Part shown: one piece after another, positions 1 to 10,618 of the stretch
How positions within the stretch are numbered: position 1 is the first letter of the stretch
Layout: each line of letters starts with the position of its first letter
NCBI RefSeq assembly: GCF_029227915.1
Contig: NC_079882.1
Coordinates: 13,850,501 to 13,914,500, forward strand
Length of the DNA stretch: 64,000 nucleotides
Direction of reading: 5' to 3'
Source: Hydractinia symbiolongicarpus
Taxonomy: Eukaryota; Cnidaria; Hydrozoa; Anthoathecata; Hydractiniidae
The notes under the pieces: model-generated
Databases searched by the model: none
What the model was told of the DNA's origin: nothing
What the model saw: only the letters and a program-made list of their open reading frames with translations
Program-made: the position numbers and the translations under genes

Positions 1-427
1 TCACCGGCGACTTCTGCGATATTCAACTTAATGATGCCCTGACCTTCAGTTTGTAAATAACATGTGTACAACTTACTTCCTAATCAGTTTATCATAAAAC
101 ATAGAGAGCTAGTTGGGACAGAACTATTAACTTAAGAAGTACACCATTGGGAAGGTAGGTCAATAGGACTTGTACTTCATTTCCATTTGTCATCGTCTTA
201 AGGAGAGCAATACAAGGTTGATGAATTTTTTGCCAGCTGAAAAACAAAAAAAATATTGTTAACGCAATACAGACGCAAAACATTTGAAATGTATCTCACG
301 TAAGCAATTTTAATGAAGGTGGGTATTTAATAGAAATACATTTTAGAGATACATTTTAAAAAGGAAGAACAATAATGTATTGGTTAAAGTTTGGGTAAGG
401 GATTACTCTAAAATAGCTCAGTTCTGC
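1..427. other. AT-rich stretch, no gene recognised
   Basis: No convincing coding region. A short open frame on the minus strand at the very edge (about 1-78) reads IIKLNIAEVAG but is too short to assign. Long A/T runs dominate the rest. Confidence 0.4.
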
Positions 428-533
428 TTGGCGTGTGTACGAATTAGAACAAGTCGTGTGATAAAGAGCACGCCTGAATTTCACATGGCGTGTGCGGAGG
501 TGTGCGTGTGCGATTGCACGCCATTCATGACCA
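428..533 (+). repeat. Dispersed repeat, GTGCGAT/GCACGCC family, copy 1
   Basis: A GC-richer island rich in GTGTGCG and GCACGCC words, ending in a GCACGCCATTCATGACCA motif. Related islands lie at about 8180-8250, 17505-17640 (opposite orientation), 18475-18610 and 42479-42584. Several contain a palindromic GTGCGATCGCAC or a near version. It looks like a short non-autonomous element. No coding capacity is seen. Confidence 0.6.
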
Positions 534-535
534 AG

Positions 536-754
536 ACTGTATTGTTTAATATTTTTATTGTTATTCACAATCCATCACGACTATCACCATTAATGGTGAC
601 GATCGCAATAGCATCGTAATTTTTCAAACATTGCAACTATCGCAAAGTTCTTTGTTGGCATATTTTCTATCGCGATAGTCAAGATTGGTTCGCGGATCGT
701 TCGTTTTGTGCATGATACCTGCTCACAATGTTAGGTGTCTTGACTCCAGTACTG
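536..754 (+). repeat. End of a TA-flanked TIR element (same family as 15449-16581)
   Basis: This block matches about 16382-16581: it starts with TATTGTTTAAT, carries CACGATTA/TATCGCGATAG words, and ends in GTTAGGTGTCTTGACTCC followed by CAGTACTG and TA. At 15449 the same terminus occurs inverted and pairs with 16581, which shows it is a transposon end. The partner end of this copy was not found, so it is probably truncated. Confidence 0.6.
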
Positions 755-755
755 T

Positions 756-1617
756 ATTATTCAGATTGATTGTTACCTTTCTGGAGAAATGCACAGGCAG
801 TCTACTGCTATTGATAACAACCAACCAGAAGGTGGAAAAGTTGTTCTCTCCAATCAAAAACTGATGCCACCCACCCGAATATAAGAACATTATTGGAAGA
901 CTCGGTGTTCAATATGTACTTAAAATTATTTTGGTCAACATATTATATGGTTTTGACGTCGTTGATGCCACACATGCATTTTGAATTTTTGGTACGCTAC
1001 CTAAGGGAGAATGGTGTTAAACTGATCGAGGGAAGGCGCAAAAACAAAGCTGGTATTTTATTTTCAAATATACAAATAGTTACTCTATAGTGAGTACACA
1101 ACCTCGTTCCCAACGTTCCTTGCCCTTTTTAAGGCAACATGTCTTGGGTACAAGGTTGGTTAGTACATTGTGGTCAAACAATGTTTCTACAATGTTAATT
1201 GTCCCGGCCCTAACACAACACAATGAAATGACTGAATTTTATGAAGCACTCACTCCAACTTTCCTCTTTTCAAAACCAATCTTGTTCCCATTGCTTATTG
1301 TTTACTGTTTTATGTTTTAGCACAGGAATTGATACATTACGTAGCAAATGCAACTCGTAAAAAGATTGCCAAGATCTTTGCTAGCAAACATTTTTTGCTA
1401 GCAAAGATTTCTTTGCTTCGCTATCTGATGGAAGCCAGGCCAGAAAAACAAGCAACGAGAAAGAACTTGTACTTACTCGTCCCACATGTCGGTATGGAAA
1501 GCCTGCTTACTTTGTGGTGGAGTGCTAAATCGCTGCAGATGGCGTTAGATTCAGTTTTTTTCAGTAGAAAACCCTGCACTAAATATTCAAGCTGGTAATA
1601 TACCCCTGCTTGACTAC
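756..1617. other. No assignable gene; possible degraded transposase upstream of hAT relic
   Basis: Short open frames on the plus strand (893-1090, 1090-1320, 1329-1598) lack recognisable domains. The piece HFEFLVRYLREN at about 980-1015 faintly resembles the start of piggyBac-type transposases, but this is too weak to call. The stretch lies just 5' of the hAT-like relic and may include its decayed N-terminal part. Confidence 0.3.
1374..1408. repeat. Perfect 15-bp inverted repeat (hairpin)
   Basis: ATCTTTGCTAGCAAA at 1374-1388 is followed by a 5-nt loop and its exact reverse complement at 1394-1408. No element boundary or gene end was found at this site. It could be the remnant of a small palindromic element. 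Confidence 0.8.
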
Positions 1618-2184
1618 AACACAAAGTTAGTTACTGCTACCGCTGATGGAGCTGCTGTGAATATGGAACAGTACAGTGGAGGTCTCACACAAATGAATTC
1701 GGAACCCATGGTTGGTAACAATACACTGCCTTAACCATCACTTGGAGTTGGCCATTAAGAAAGCCATTTCTGAGTTCTTTTTATTAAGCAACCATGGCAA
1801 ACTAAAATCAGAAGTGAAAAATCCCGCAACAGCATTAGGTATCACATACTACTCAATGCCAAAAACACACATGGAACCCGTTTTGTAAGTCATCACCGCA
1901 AGGAATTAAAAAAATCCTCCATAATTAGCCCACCTTAATAACAACATTCAAAGAATATGCAGCTGATCCAGGATGTTGACGTGAAACACGTGCCAAAGCT
2001 ATTTGAATTCACCTTATTTAAAATCATACAAGTTTATGTCTAATGTCATTGTCTATCTTGATGTGCTCAACAGAAAGAGTTGTTAAAGTGGTGTACAACA
2101 TGCAGTCTGTTGTTACATTGTCGCTCTCGTATTTGGAAGATCTACAACGAGAAACATTGGATGATGTCATAAGCAGTTACAGTA

Positions 2185-3262
2185 CAGTCTGAATGTAATC
2201 TACCGCGTACACACTAATATCACACCTTTGCATGGAGGACGGCAGTTGTTTGTCTTTTATTTTAATAAAATCCCTTAAGGGTTTTGCAAGTTTATATTTG
2301 CGTGTTAAAAAACAATGTGCTCGTGAAAAAAAATCGGAGCAATTGTATTTCTTGTAATAGCGAGATACATTGTGTAAATGTATTGATAAGCTATTCCCTT
2401 AAGTATTAGCGTGAAGTAATAAAATAATAAAAATCTTTCAGCGAAGTTTTATAATACATTGTGCGAGAATGTGTTGTTGATTTAATTACTTAAAAAGATT
2501 CCAGCGCGTTTAATTTAAAAAACTTATGAGAAGCATTGTTCACAACTATTAAACGACTCGTGCGTTTTTTTATTAAAAAAATACAACTACGGTTTATTTT
2601 TGTAAAACAAATGGTGTATATTCTGAAATAAATACAATATCTACATTTCTCGATGAAAACATTTCCTTCTTAACAAACAACGTAAAATAAATCCTACCGC
2701 ATATTTTTTTATTGAAACAAATTAAAACATTTCTATCGCTTCTTTTCGTTTTTAAACTTTTAAATGCAATCTAAAAAAACATTTACATCGCCGTTCTTCT
2801 TTCTTGAACTTTTAAAACGCGATCTAAAAAATCTTTTTTATCACCGCTTTTTGTTTGTAAACTTTTAAAATGCGATTTAAAAAAACTTTATCGCCGCTTT
2901 TCGTTCTTAAACTTTTAAAATGTGATCTTAAAACACATTTCTGTTGCCGCTTTTCGTTTATAAACTTTTAAAATGGGATCTTAAAAAACCTTTCTATCGC
3001 CGCTTTTCGTTTTTAAACTTTTATAATGCAATCTAAACTTTTATATTTAATTACTGCAATTAAAAATTTCAAAAGAGTTCGCGCAAAATAGATTGCTAAA
3101 ATTGATCTTGCAACCTATTGTGATTAAACAATCGATCGCGTGGGGTCATTGTTTATCAGCGAGGCAATTATTTTCTTAAAAAAACAAAAGCTATCACAAT
3201 GTTATTGTTCTGTGTAACCATTCATGCGAGTTTCGCGTCCGCGATAGATTACATTCAGACTG
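2185..3262. mobile_element. MITE with 23-bp TIRs and TA target duplication (Tc1/mariner-like)
   Basis: The left end CAGTCTGAATGTAATCTA and the right end (2185-2207 versus 3240-3262) are inverted repeats matching at 22 of 23 positions. TA dinucleotides flank both ends (2183-2184, 3263-3264). Removing the 1,078-bp element and one TA joins VISSYS to TAPEEI in the hAT reading frame, which fixes the boundaries exactly. There is no transposase ORF inside. The interior carries a minisatellite at 2727-3045. TA duplication and a CAGT terminus fit a Tc1/mariner-type mobiliser; this is inference. Confidence 0.88.
2727..3045 (+). repeat. Minisatellite, ~53-bp unit, about six copies
   Basis: Each unit contains TATCGCCGCTTTTCGTT, then TAAACTTTTAAAATG and CGATCTAAAAAA. 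Units differ by substitutions and small indels. The array lies inside the 2185-3262 MITE. A related array of four to five diverged units occurs at about 34895-35140. Confidence 0.85.
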
Positions 3263-3761
3263 TACTGCACCTGAAGAGATTCTCGATTTAACTACAACAA
3301 TATGACAATAGAGTTGATTAAGTCATGCTTATAGGTAAATATCCCAAGACTGGCCACAGATGAAAGAAATTGCCCCTATCGCGATTACATCCACATTGTA
3401 CTAGAAAACAGGAATTACGCCCAGTTCAGAGCAAACTGCTAAATCTGCTCTGAATTTACAAACTACTGCTGCTTGACTCATCAAAGAGAAGTTTTCATCT
3501 ATTTCAATGAAATTGATGATGCGTACAGCCTGTTGACAAGGCTGGAGTTGACAAGGCTTGAACCTCAGTATTGAGAGAATGATCCAGAAAACGGCAAGGA
3601 TGCTATAAGAAAGTTATGTCAACATTTTAAAATTCCATTAACAGCTGCTGGGTTTGATATGCAACAAGCTTTCATCGAATGGAGATCTTTGCAGGTGTGA
3701 AATCTTTTTACAAAAAAATGCTGCTGAAACTGCTGCTGTGTGGGAAAAATTATTCCTTCAA

Positions 3762-4429
3762 AGGAGTGGTCCCACAAAAAATCAAAAAAAAATAATTTCA
3801 TCTTATTTTATGGGAAATATTTTATTTATTATTATAAAAAACTTTTTTTGACGTCATAGTTTTGACGTCACAATTCAGCAAATAGAATGATATTCTAGAG
3901 AATCCAAGATCGTAATTTCATAATTAGAAATATTTATTTTATTTTATTTTCTATAATTATAATCACATATTATATATTATATATTGTGTGTTTATTCTTC
4001 TGAGTAAGGGACATAGAGTTACAATGTTTTTATTATCATTTTATTTAGTGGTCTCGAATTGAAAAAAGTTGCAGCCCTGTGCCTGTAATAAGCTCATCAA
4101 AGGTTTCCATCTCATTATCACCGTCCTCATCTTCTCCAAAATTGTTTTCTTCAATAATATCTCTAATTCTTCTTCACTGTGTCTGTGTTTATATATGTGA
4201 TCTGAGCATCAAGCTTTTCTTTCTCTCTCTCTCTATCTCCCTCTCTCTCAAAACTAACATCGCCGATTATGACATCACAGCAAAAGGTTCTTAATAAAAA
4301 GACAATCTTTGCGCATTGATTAAAAGATCAATAAACAATTTTTCGAAAAAAGAATAAAAACGTTATACTAATTGAATAGAACATGTAAAAAAAATCAAAA
4401 ATTTCGTGGGACCACTCCTTTAACAAAAA
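3762..4429. mobile_element. TTAA-flanked MITE, family T1, copy A
   Basis: Ends are AGGAGTGGTCCCAC on the left and GTGGGACCACTCCT on the right, an exact inverted pair. The right flank is TTAA and the left flank is TCAA, probably a mutated TTAA. The 668-bp sequence is non-coding and includes TGACGTCA-type words and a CT-rich run. Copy B (28669-32458) has the same ends and interior plus about 510 bp that copy A lacks. TTAA duplications suggest mobilisation by piggyBac-like or Kolobok-like transposases. It interrupts hAT relic 1. Confidence 0.85.
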
Positions 4430-4514
4430 AAGGAATTAACGAAGGAAAGTAACAACTTTTTAGAACTCGCACGCCTACTATCCTTCATCACACCCCCAAA
4501 TAGAACTCAGGAGT

Positions 4515-4862
4515 GCGATGTTTGTCGAAACCCCATGCTCCATGACCAAGTTTGAATCTCAGGAAGTTGATACGAGATGCTGTTTGTGTTTGTCATGTTC
4601 TACACTGTTGATTGTTTCTTTTATCATCCTAGCCGTTGTTCTGGATTCTCTGTCAATGATTGTTTTTCTCATCCTAATTAAACTGATGAGTTCTGCTTCA
4701 ACTGTGGTCTGCAAGTTTGTTTTTCTTAACATCTCCCTTTCTCACTGCACACATATGTTCTTGGACTTGTTGCTTGAACTTTCTTTTTGTTCACCTATAT
4801 ATACTCCGTTGCAATCTGTACACAAGATTTGGTAAACAACATTGCTTTGTTCTTCCATGTTA
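4515..4862 (-). pseudogene. GIY-YIG endonuclease domain relic, Penelope-like element
   Basis: On the minus strand, starting near 4862, the translation reads NVVYQILCTDCNGVYIGE, matching the start of GIY-YIG domains (VYxIxCxxCxxxYIGET). After a frameshift it continues with HMCAVRKGDVKKNKLADH, IDRESRTTARMIKE and YQLPE. Together these are the ADH and ExR blocks of the endonuclease of Penelope-like retroelements. No reverse transcriptase was found next to it. A different GIY-YIG lineage is present at 57990-58968. Confidence 0.72.
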
Positions 4863-5159
4863 ATTTTTTTCCTTTGGTTTAGACAAAGTGCTTAATTTAA
4901 GTGTCTTTAGAGTTAGAATGCATTTGTTCTAGTGTTGCTTTAAAACTTGATGAAGGGTCTTGCTGGTACCTGGTATGAGGGGTAGGAATGCTGTTGCAAT
5001 AAATTCCTCTGATGCTTCTGTGCTAACGATACAAGGAACAAAATAAAACTGGCTCCTGAAAATCAGCAAATTTCGCTTCCAGTAACTCTTTTAACGAATT
5101 GCAAACATCTTTTTTCTTCCAAATAGCGGAATTTATGGAATTTTTGTTAAGGTATGTAA

Positions 5160-6665
5160 GATTTTAAAATTCAATGGTAATGCAACATCAAGTGCTCTGG
5201 TTCAAATATTTTGGAAGCTGATGCTGCAATCTCCAATATTTCTGCATATGTACAAACTAGACATAAAAACTGAGTAAATGACGTAATTTTTTTAGATATC
5301 CTTAAACAGTGGCTTGTATTTCTGCTCTAGTTTTCGGTTTGGCAACAACTGTTTCATAAGCTACTTGAATAGCTGGCCAAATTGCAAGCAACTTCTTGTA
5401 TGCAGCACCAACAAATTGAGTACTAGTTAATTTGCTTAGTAAGTGATGCTAGACGTTTAAAGCATGGCAGGCTGCCTTAATCTCAGTTTTGATTTTCCCG
5501 GAGTTTTTCAAAAACTTAAAGTTATGATGTAGAATTTATCAACTTGTTGAAACGCTGTTGTTTTAAAGGCGTGCTTCACTGCCAGTTCAACGCGATCGTT
5601 TGAGCAGTGAATTTTGACTAGCCAAGGTCTTGTCATAAGACCAGACTTTCGGCCAAAATTGACCCTGGCACCGTCTGGAAGTACAAACCAATCATTTTCG
5701 TGCAGTAATCTACTGGCTTGAGGGGAATGAATCCCTCTTGGTTGAAGATACCAGCTATACCATTGTGAAGAGACTCTGCATCAGTGCCACCATACCCGCT
5801 CATTTCTAAGAGTGACGCCACAAAATACACTGTTAGCCCTAAAATACAGAAAAGAAAGAAAAAATAATTGTGTTTTTTAGTGAAATAATTTTTGTTGGAC
5901 TTTGAAATAATGTAACTATTGTAAATTGTTTTCACCATTGCGGGTTGTTCGTGTTTGCACCATTTCTCTATCACTACCTGTTTTTCACGCCTGTGATCCG
6001 TTGGTCAAAACTGACATAAAATGTGTACTGGCAAGAAAGATAACCTTTTCTCGAACTGCCTCCACAATAAACTAATAAATTCTCTTGCACTTTTTTGATC
6101 AGAATGTCCTAAAGTAAAAAAATCTTAAAATAAAGTACAAAAATGTAAGAGAAACCTCGCCCCAGATCCCTTTTTCATTAGGAAAAAAGTTTAAGTATCT
6201 TCAATTAAACGTACGCCATTAATTTCTGCACTTTTACCAACGTTGTAAATTAATTCAATGTTAGGTTAGGATTCATCGCTATTTTGTAAGCAGTTCAAAA
6301 CTACTTTAAGTATCTCCTTTGTGCTTTTGTGCTTCTTATCGTCAATTCGTTTTTGGGAAGATCCTTGAACTAAAATAGGTACACCATCACCACCTGTTCC
6401 TTGTTCTAATTCCAAAACGATTTTATGGCAGGCACCATCATATCGTGTTACAAAATTGTAACATGGGTTGCCGATTTTATATGGGACATTGGATACCTGA
6501 AACTTAGTGACAGTTTGTGCCATCAGTAAATGCCAAAACCGATGTCTTTACACTACCCTTCAGTTTTAATGCAAGTTCAGTTTTATAGCAAGCACAAATT
6601 TTGCACCACTTATAGTTCACCATAGTTTTGTCGTCAACCTCTTTAGTTTTATAACCAATAATGTC
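5160..6665 (-). pseudogene. hAT-family (ZNF862-like) transposase relic 2, with an intron
   Basis: Minus-strand blocks in order: WCKICACYKTEL with LKGSVKTSVLAFTDGTNC near 6620-6520, TKFQVSN, CHKIVLELEQGTGGDGVPI near 6430-6370, FMSVLTNGSQA near 6010, SLLEMSGYGGTDAES near 5810, GARVNFGRKSGLMTRPW near 5650, VKIHCSNDRVELAVKHAF near 5620-5575, and CTYAEILEIAASASKIFEPE near 5255-5200. The order matches ZNF862-like hAT proteins, with the N-terminal zinc-binding block first. There are several stops and frameshifts. A GT-AG intron of 97 bp (5839-5935) separates two coding blocks in frame, so the ancestral gene was spliced. It is the same family as relic 1 on the other strand. Confidence 0.78.
5839..5935 (-). 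other. 97-bp GT-AG intron inside hAT relic 2
   Basis: On the minus strand AATG/GTGAAAAC is the donor and TGTATTTTAG/GGCTAAC the acceptor. Splicing joins RNG to LTVYFVASLLEMS without a stop, which matches the contiguous block of this transposase family. The intron is AT-rich. Confidence 0.75.
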
Positions 6666-8908
6666 CTCTTAATATACCACTTTTTTAAACGTAGAAATCT
6701 CATTTTTGCCAAGAAAAAAACGTGTCCTTGTATTCAATAAAATAAGATATAAAAGTGAATGGTTACACATTGTCTAAAAAATTTGAAAGAAACAACTTTA
6801 ACACCATGATTACCTTTTGATTTGTACCGAAAGATTTTTAACAATCTAAACCGAAAGTAGAAAAAGAAGTATAACATCGATAAAAAAAATATGAATAATT
6901 TTTTATCGAGTAAAGAAATATCATCTCAAAAATTATACGAACCTCCCTAGTTAAAAACGTCTTTTTTGAACTTTGCATATATTATTAGTAATCTAAAAAA
7001 AATTAAAAAGAACAGAAAAGATATAAAAGAGTATAGGACGAAATGGGCTCAGCAAAATATATAGTTTCGATTCACAAGTAGCATCCATCATATGAATAAA
7101 CTTGTTTAACATAATTCTGCATTTTTGACATCAATAAAAGAAAAAGTTAATTTATTTGTAGCAAATAACTGGGCCTGCATTATGGTAAAATACATTCAAA
7201 ATAACAAGGGAGGATATGGTTGCTGTAACCCCCTATTTTGTATGGATTTTGTAATAATTTTAATGCTGGAAAACACTTAAAATTTTTATGAAAATATTTT
7301 CTCTGTTGTTTTTTATCTAAGTGAGAGGAGAACAATTTGCTGTATAAATTTCAAAACAGCACAAGTATAACTTGCTGCAAAACTTTCAAACAGTGCAAGT
7401 ATATTCTGTATAACTTTCGAAACAACACAAGAAAAAATCTTTTACTTACTCTTTAACTTAAAACAAGTTTTTGAGCATGGAAGTATTTTTATCTTTTCAC
7501 CCTGACAGTTACTTCTTTATAATAATAGCCGCCTCTCTGTTATGGAAAAATGAAATGTGATATATAAAGGACGGGCAACCCATTTATTTCAACGTTTTGA
7601 CGACTAATGTTTTCATAAATCAAAACAAAAGAACAAATTCATCCAAACAATTTTTTGGTGAGACAAATTATTAATTGTTTTTCCTTGGCAACAAAAATTC
7701 ATTCATTACCTGCATGCGTAAAGCGAGAATACAAGGAAAAATATGCTTGTCGTAACACTTCTCCATTGTAGTCCAATGGCCTGGACACCACAGAAACAAT
7801 TTTGATGTAGAAAGTGTCAAACGTCTAGCCTTTTTCTTTATTGCCAACACTGGTATGGCGGGTAAAAATATTATACTCAGGTTATATACAACAGAAAAAC
7901 GTAGATGTTTCCACAGGCTGACTAGTACTATTTTAATTTTTAGTAGCAAATTTGAATAGCCTAATGGTATCGTTTCTGCAGATTCAACTGCAGGTAATCT
8001 TTTTGCACTTTGCTTTTATATCTTAACAAACTTGTACTCAGATTTATCACTTTTGAATATAAGTAATAAATTTGGTTAGCCTGACATCTTTGCACATATT
8101 GTTGTTATAGTTCAGCAAACTCTATTCTGACTGATAACATTTTGTTTCTAATAATACATTCTGTTTTAAAAATAAATTTTACGCAAAGAGTAAGTATGGC
8201 GTGTGAGGAGGCATGTGTGTGCAATCGCACGTCATTCCTATTCAAATCTGGATAGCCTGACATCTCTGATCTTATAGTTATACCCAGAATGATACAATCT
8301 TGTTTTTTAAAATAAATTCAGATCGTCTGACATATTTTCACATATTGCTCTTATATCAGAAATCTCAACAGGCTTTTAATTTCAGTGATTAATTCAGAAA
8401 CCTTGACATCTTTGAACTTGATACTCTTTAAGATTTTTTCCATCTGTTTCACAGGACCTTTCATAAAAACATTTGAAATGTTCTTAGAAACCTGGAAAAT
8501 TAAAGGGTAGTACGTAAGTGCCAGGAAGTTGTCATCAGAATGTCATTGTAGAAGAAATGAAATGTGGACTGAACCTGGATTATTAACCTATATGTGACAA
8601 CGTGCAGGGACAGGAATTCTGAATAAATCTTAAAAGAAAAATATTATAGACAGGAAAAAGGGTTACAAATGCAAAAATGTTCAGAATTGGTGTCAAAGAA
8701 CACTTCAAAACTATCTTGAGGTGCGAAACGTAAGAGAATTTTAATGTTTGAAGCATGATAACCTAAGGAGAATAAATAAAAGTAAAAACGTCGACACCCA
8801 TTTTTGTCTGATATGACTGTAGTTTCTAGGCCTGGCTTGTCATATTATTTTAATTTATTAATATTATTGTTGTGCATGTTTTTATCACTTTTACATACTT
8901 CTTTTTAG
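6666..8908. other. Non-coding; dispersed repeats
   Basis: No gene is recognised. About 7290-7800 belongs to a dispersed repeat also seen at 15890-16210 and 20735-21060, recognised by repeated AACTTGCTGTATAA words, a GAGACAAATTATTA stretch and CTTTATTGCCAACACTGGTA. About 8060-8350 has three spaced units of AGCCTGACATCTTTG with following CACATATTG. A GTGCGAT-family repeat lies at 8180-8250. Confidence 0.55.
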
Positions 8909-8925
8909 GTTTTGCTGGACGACAG
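8909..8925 (+). CDS. RPA2: Candidate 17-nt micro-exon of RPA2
   Basis: The sequence CTTCTTTTTAG / GTTTTGCTGGACGACAG / GTGAGC has a strong acceptor and a strong donor. If the preceding exon ends with one extra G, it encodes GFAGRQ and leaves phase 0, the phase required by the next exon at 14100. Gly-rich residues fit the disordered N-terminus of RPA2. The upstream exon carrying the start codon was not found, so this remains a prediction that transcript data could confirm. Confidence 0.4.
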
Positions 8926-10100
8926 GTGAGCTTTGTTATTATTTTTGCTAACTTCATTGTCTTTGAATGTATAATCTATTAACAAAAGTGTTATCCCGGA
9001 TTGACACGGTCTAAGGAAAAGAGTTGCGATGTTTGCAACTACGTTGAAGAATGGCTTAAGCTTCCAAAGCAATGGAAAACAGGAAAACCAGTTTTGCTGG
9101 TATACTTGGTACAATGTCGATAGTGTGTGGGAAGTGCCACAGTGGATTGCCAAGTTTGGTCTTCGACTACTACAAATCTTGTTAAAAAGACAGTACCTCA
9201 GGAGTAATTTTATGGTGACTATTGCCAACTGGGTAATCACTATCCATGGAATATTAGGAATATATTTTAATTCGCTAGGCTGATAGTGTGAACAACATTT
9301 GCTGCCGAGAAGTGTTTTAGCAATTTAAATTTAAGTCTTATGTTCTACTCAGATAGGATAAGTGCGAAATTACTTCTTTCCTTTTGCTTGTTTACCTTTA
9401 CAGTATCAGTCTGTAACAGTGTTTAGACTCTTCTTTAAATTCCTACAGTGCCTGGGTCCTTTTTATTAGATTCTCCAAGAACTTGTATGCTCCGTTATTA
9501 CTTTTTATCTTTCTTTTGATAATAACATTAACTGGTGATAGCATAGGCTAAGTACTCTTTTAGTGTTGGTCAGTTAGAGCATTGCCATTTGCCTTGCAGT
9601 ACCTTGTTAAATCGCTATGTTTTATTATGTGTGTGATAATATTTTATTAGTTTTTATGTCGCCACATCAACAGTGTTGCTTACTCTATTCTTACTTTTTA
9701 GTGTAAGATAGTAGTTCTAAATAGTTATGAATGTATCAGCTATTTTTAAAATGATTCTTGTACCAAAATAATTACTAACAAGGGATCAATAGCAAGTGAC
9801 CTACAGTGCTCCCAGACCACAACTGCAAAATGACTTTATATATCAATATGAATGTATATCTGAAATATGAAATAAGATTAGCAAGGTTTATAAAACCGAA
9901 TTTAACATTCCTAATTAGTTTTCTTTTTTAATTTTTCTTTCTGGTTTTATGATTTAAATTTGTAACGTTTTTAGAGAAAATGGAACAACCTATAATACCG
10001 GTATTATTTTACTGGTATACAATTTAAAATTACTGGTAAAGCTTAAAAATTTTACCGTTATATTCTCTTAAAAGTACCAGTATAATATAAGCGACATCGT
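8926..10100. other. AT-rich intronic sequence, no gene
   Basis: Short overlapping open frames on both strands at 8905-9283 have no recognisable domain. A short palindrome centred on ACCGGT occurs near 9998. Nothing else is identified. Confidence 0.4.
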
Positions 10101-10618
10101 TAGCCCACATGTGAGATTGAAAAAACTTGTCTTGTAGGGTTTTCGGAAATAATCGAAAGACTTATCCAGTTTTTGAAGAATTAAATAGATTAAACAGTGA
10201 TCGCCCAACAACCCTTGACAGCTACATTTCCTCATGCGAAATGTCAACTGTGTCAAAAAGAAAGTACATCGATAATGTGCTATGTGAAAAGGAAGCCAGT
10301 GAAGATAGTACAAGAACAGCTGTTACCGCTGAAAAAGGAAGTAAGAGTTGACTGCAGTTACGTCAACCAATTCAGTTTTAATGTGATTGGAAAGCTACGG
10401 GAAGCGTAAGATAGCTCTCTATCTTACGAAAGCCATAGGGAGCAACAGTTAAAAAAAAATAAAACTGTTCAAGAAATTAATTGATAAACTTTAAAATATA
10501 ATTGTCTCCTAATGTTAAGTATAAGTTTTTTTTAAAAGAACATCAAAAGCGTTTAAAGTTGTGTGAATCTTTTTTCTCTTTCTGCATCTTGAACTGAGCC
10601 TGGACACCCAGCAAAACA
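10101..10618 (-). pseudogene. PIF/Harbinger transposase relic, 3' part
   Basis: Just left of non-LTR copy 1, the minus strand reads AGCPGSVQDAE (about 10610-10575). This is the AGWPGSVHDAR motif that follows the second catalytic Asp region in Harbinger DDE transposases. Further down only fragments such as GLLGDHCL are arguable. A perfect 10-bp hairpin (CGTAAGATAG/CTATCTTACG) occurs near 10406-10430. The 5' part is at 12980-13190, so this is one copy split by the retrotransposon. Confidence 0.65.

Larger units (their letters stand above)
1618..4555 (+). pseudogene. hAT-family (ZNF862-like) transposase relic 1, split by two MITEs
   Basis: Translating the plus strand in pieces gives blocks typical of ZNF862/C17orf113-like hAT transposases: TADGAAVNMEQYSGGLTQMN near 1635, LAIKKAISEFFLL near 1750, a degraded SMPKTHGTRFVSH-type block near 1855-1890, and ISSYST followed by APEEI across the 2185 junction. 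KIPLTAAGFDMQQAFIEW lies near 3635 and a C-terminal FLELARLLSFITPPN near 4460. Stops and frameshifts interrupt most blocks, so it is inactive. Two younger elements sit inside it: a TA-flanked MITE (2185-3262) and a TTAA-flanked MITE (3762-4429). Removing the first with one TA rejoins the frame. A second relic of the same family lies on the minus strand at 5160-6665. Confidence 0.75.

Noticed and set aside
1-78. Minus-strand open frame reading IIKLNIAEVAG at the window edge, as a possible exon
   Set aside because: Only about 26 codons, cut by the window edge, with a weak acceptor and no family match.
893-1320. Possible piggyBac transposase fragment (HFEFLVRYLREN)
   Set aside because: Only a dozen residues are suggestive and no catalytic block follows.
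10406-10430. CGTAAGATAG/CTATCTTACG hairpin as a terminator
   Set aside because: Intrinsic terminators are not expected in animal nuclear genes, and the hairpin sits inside a transposase relic.
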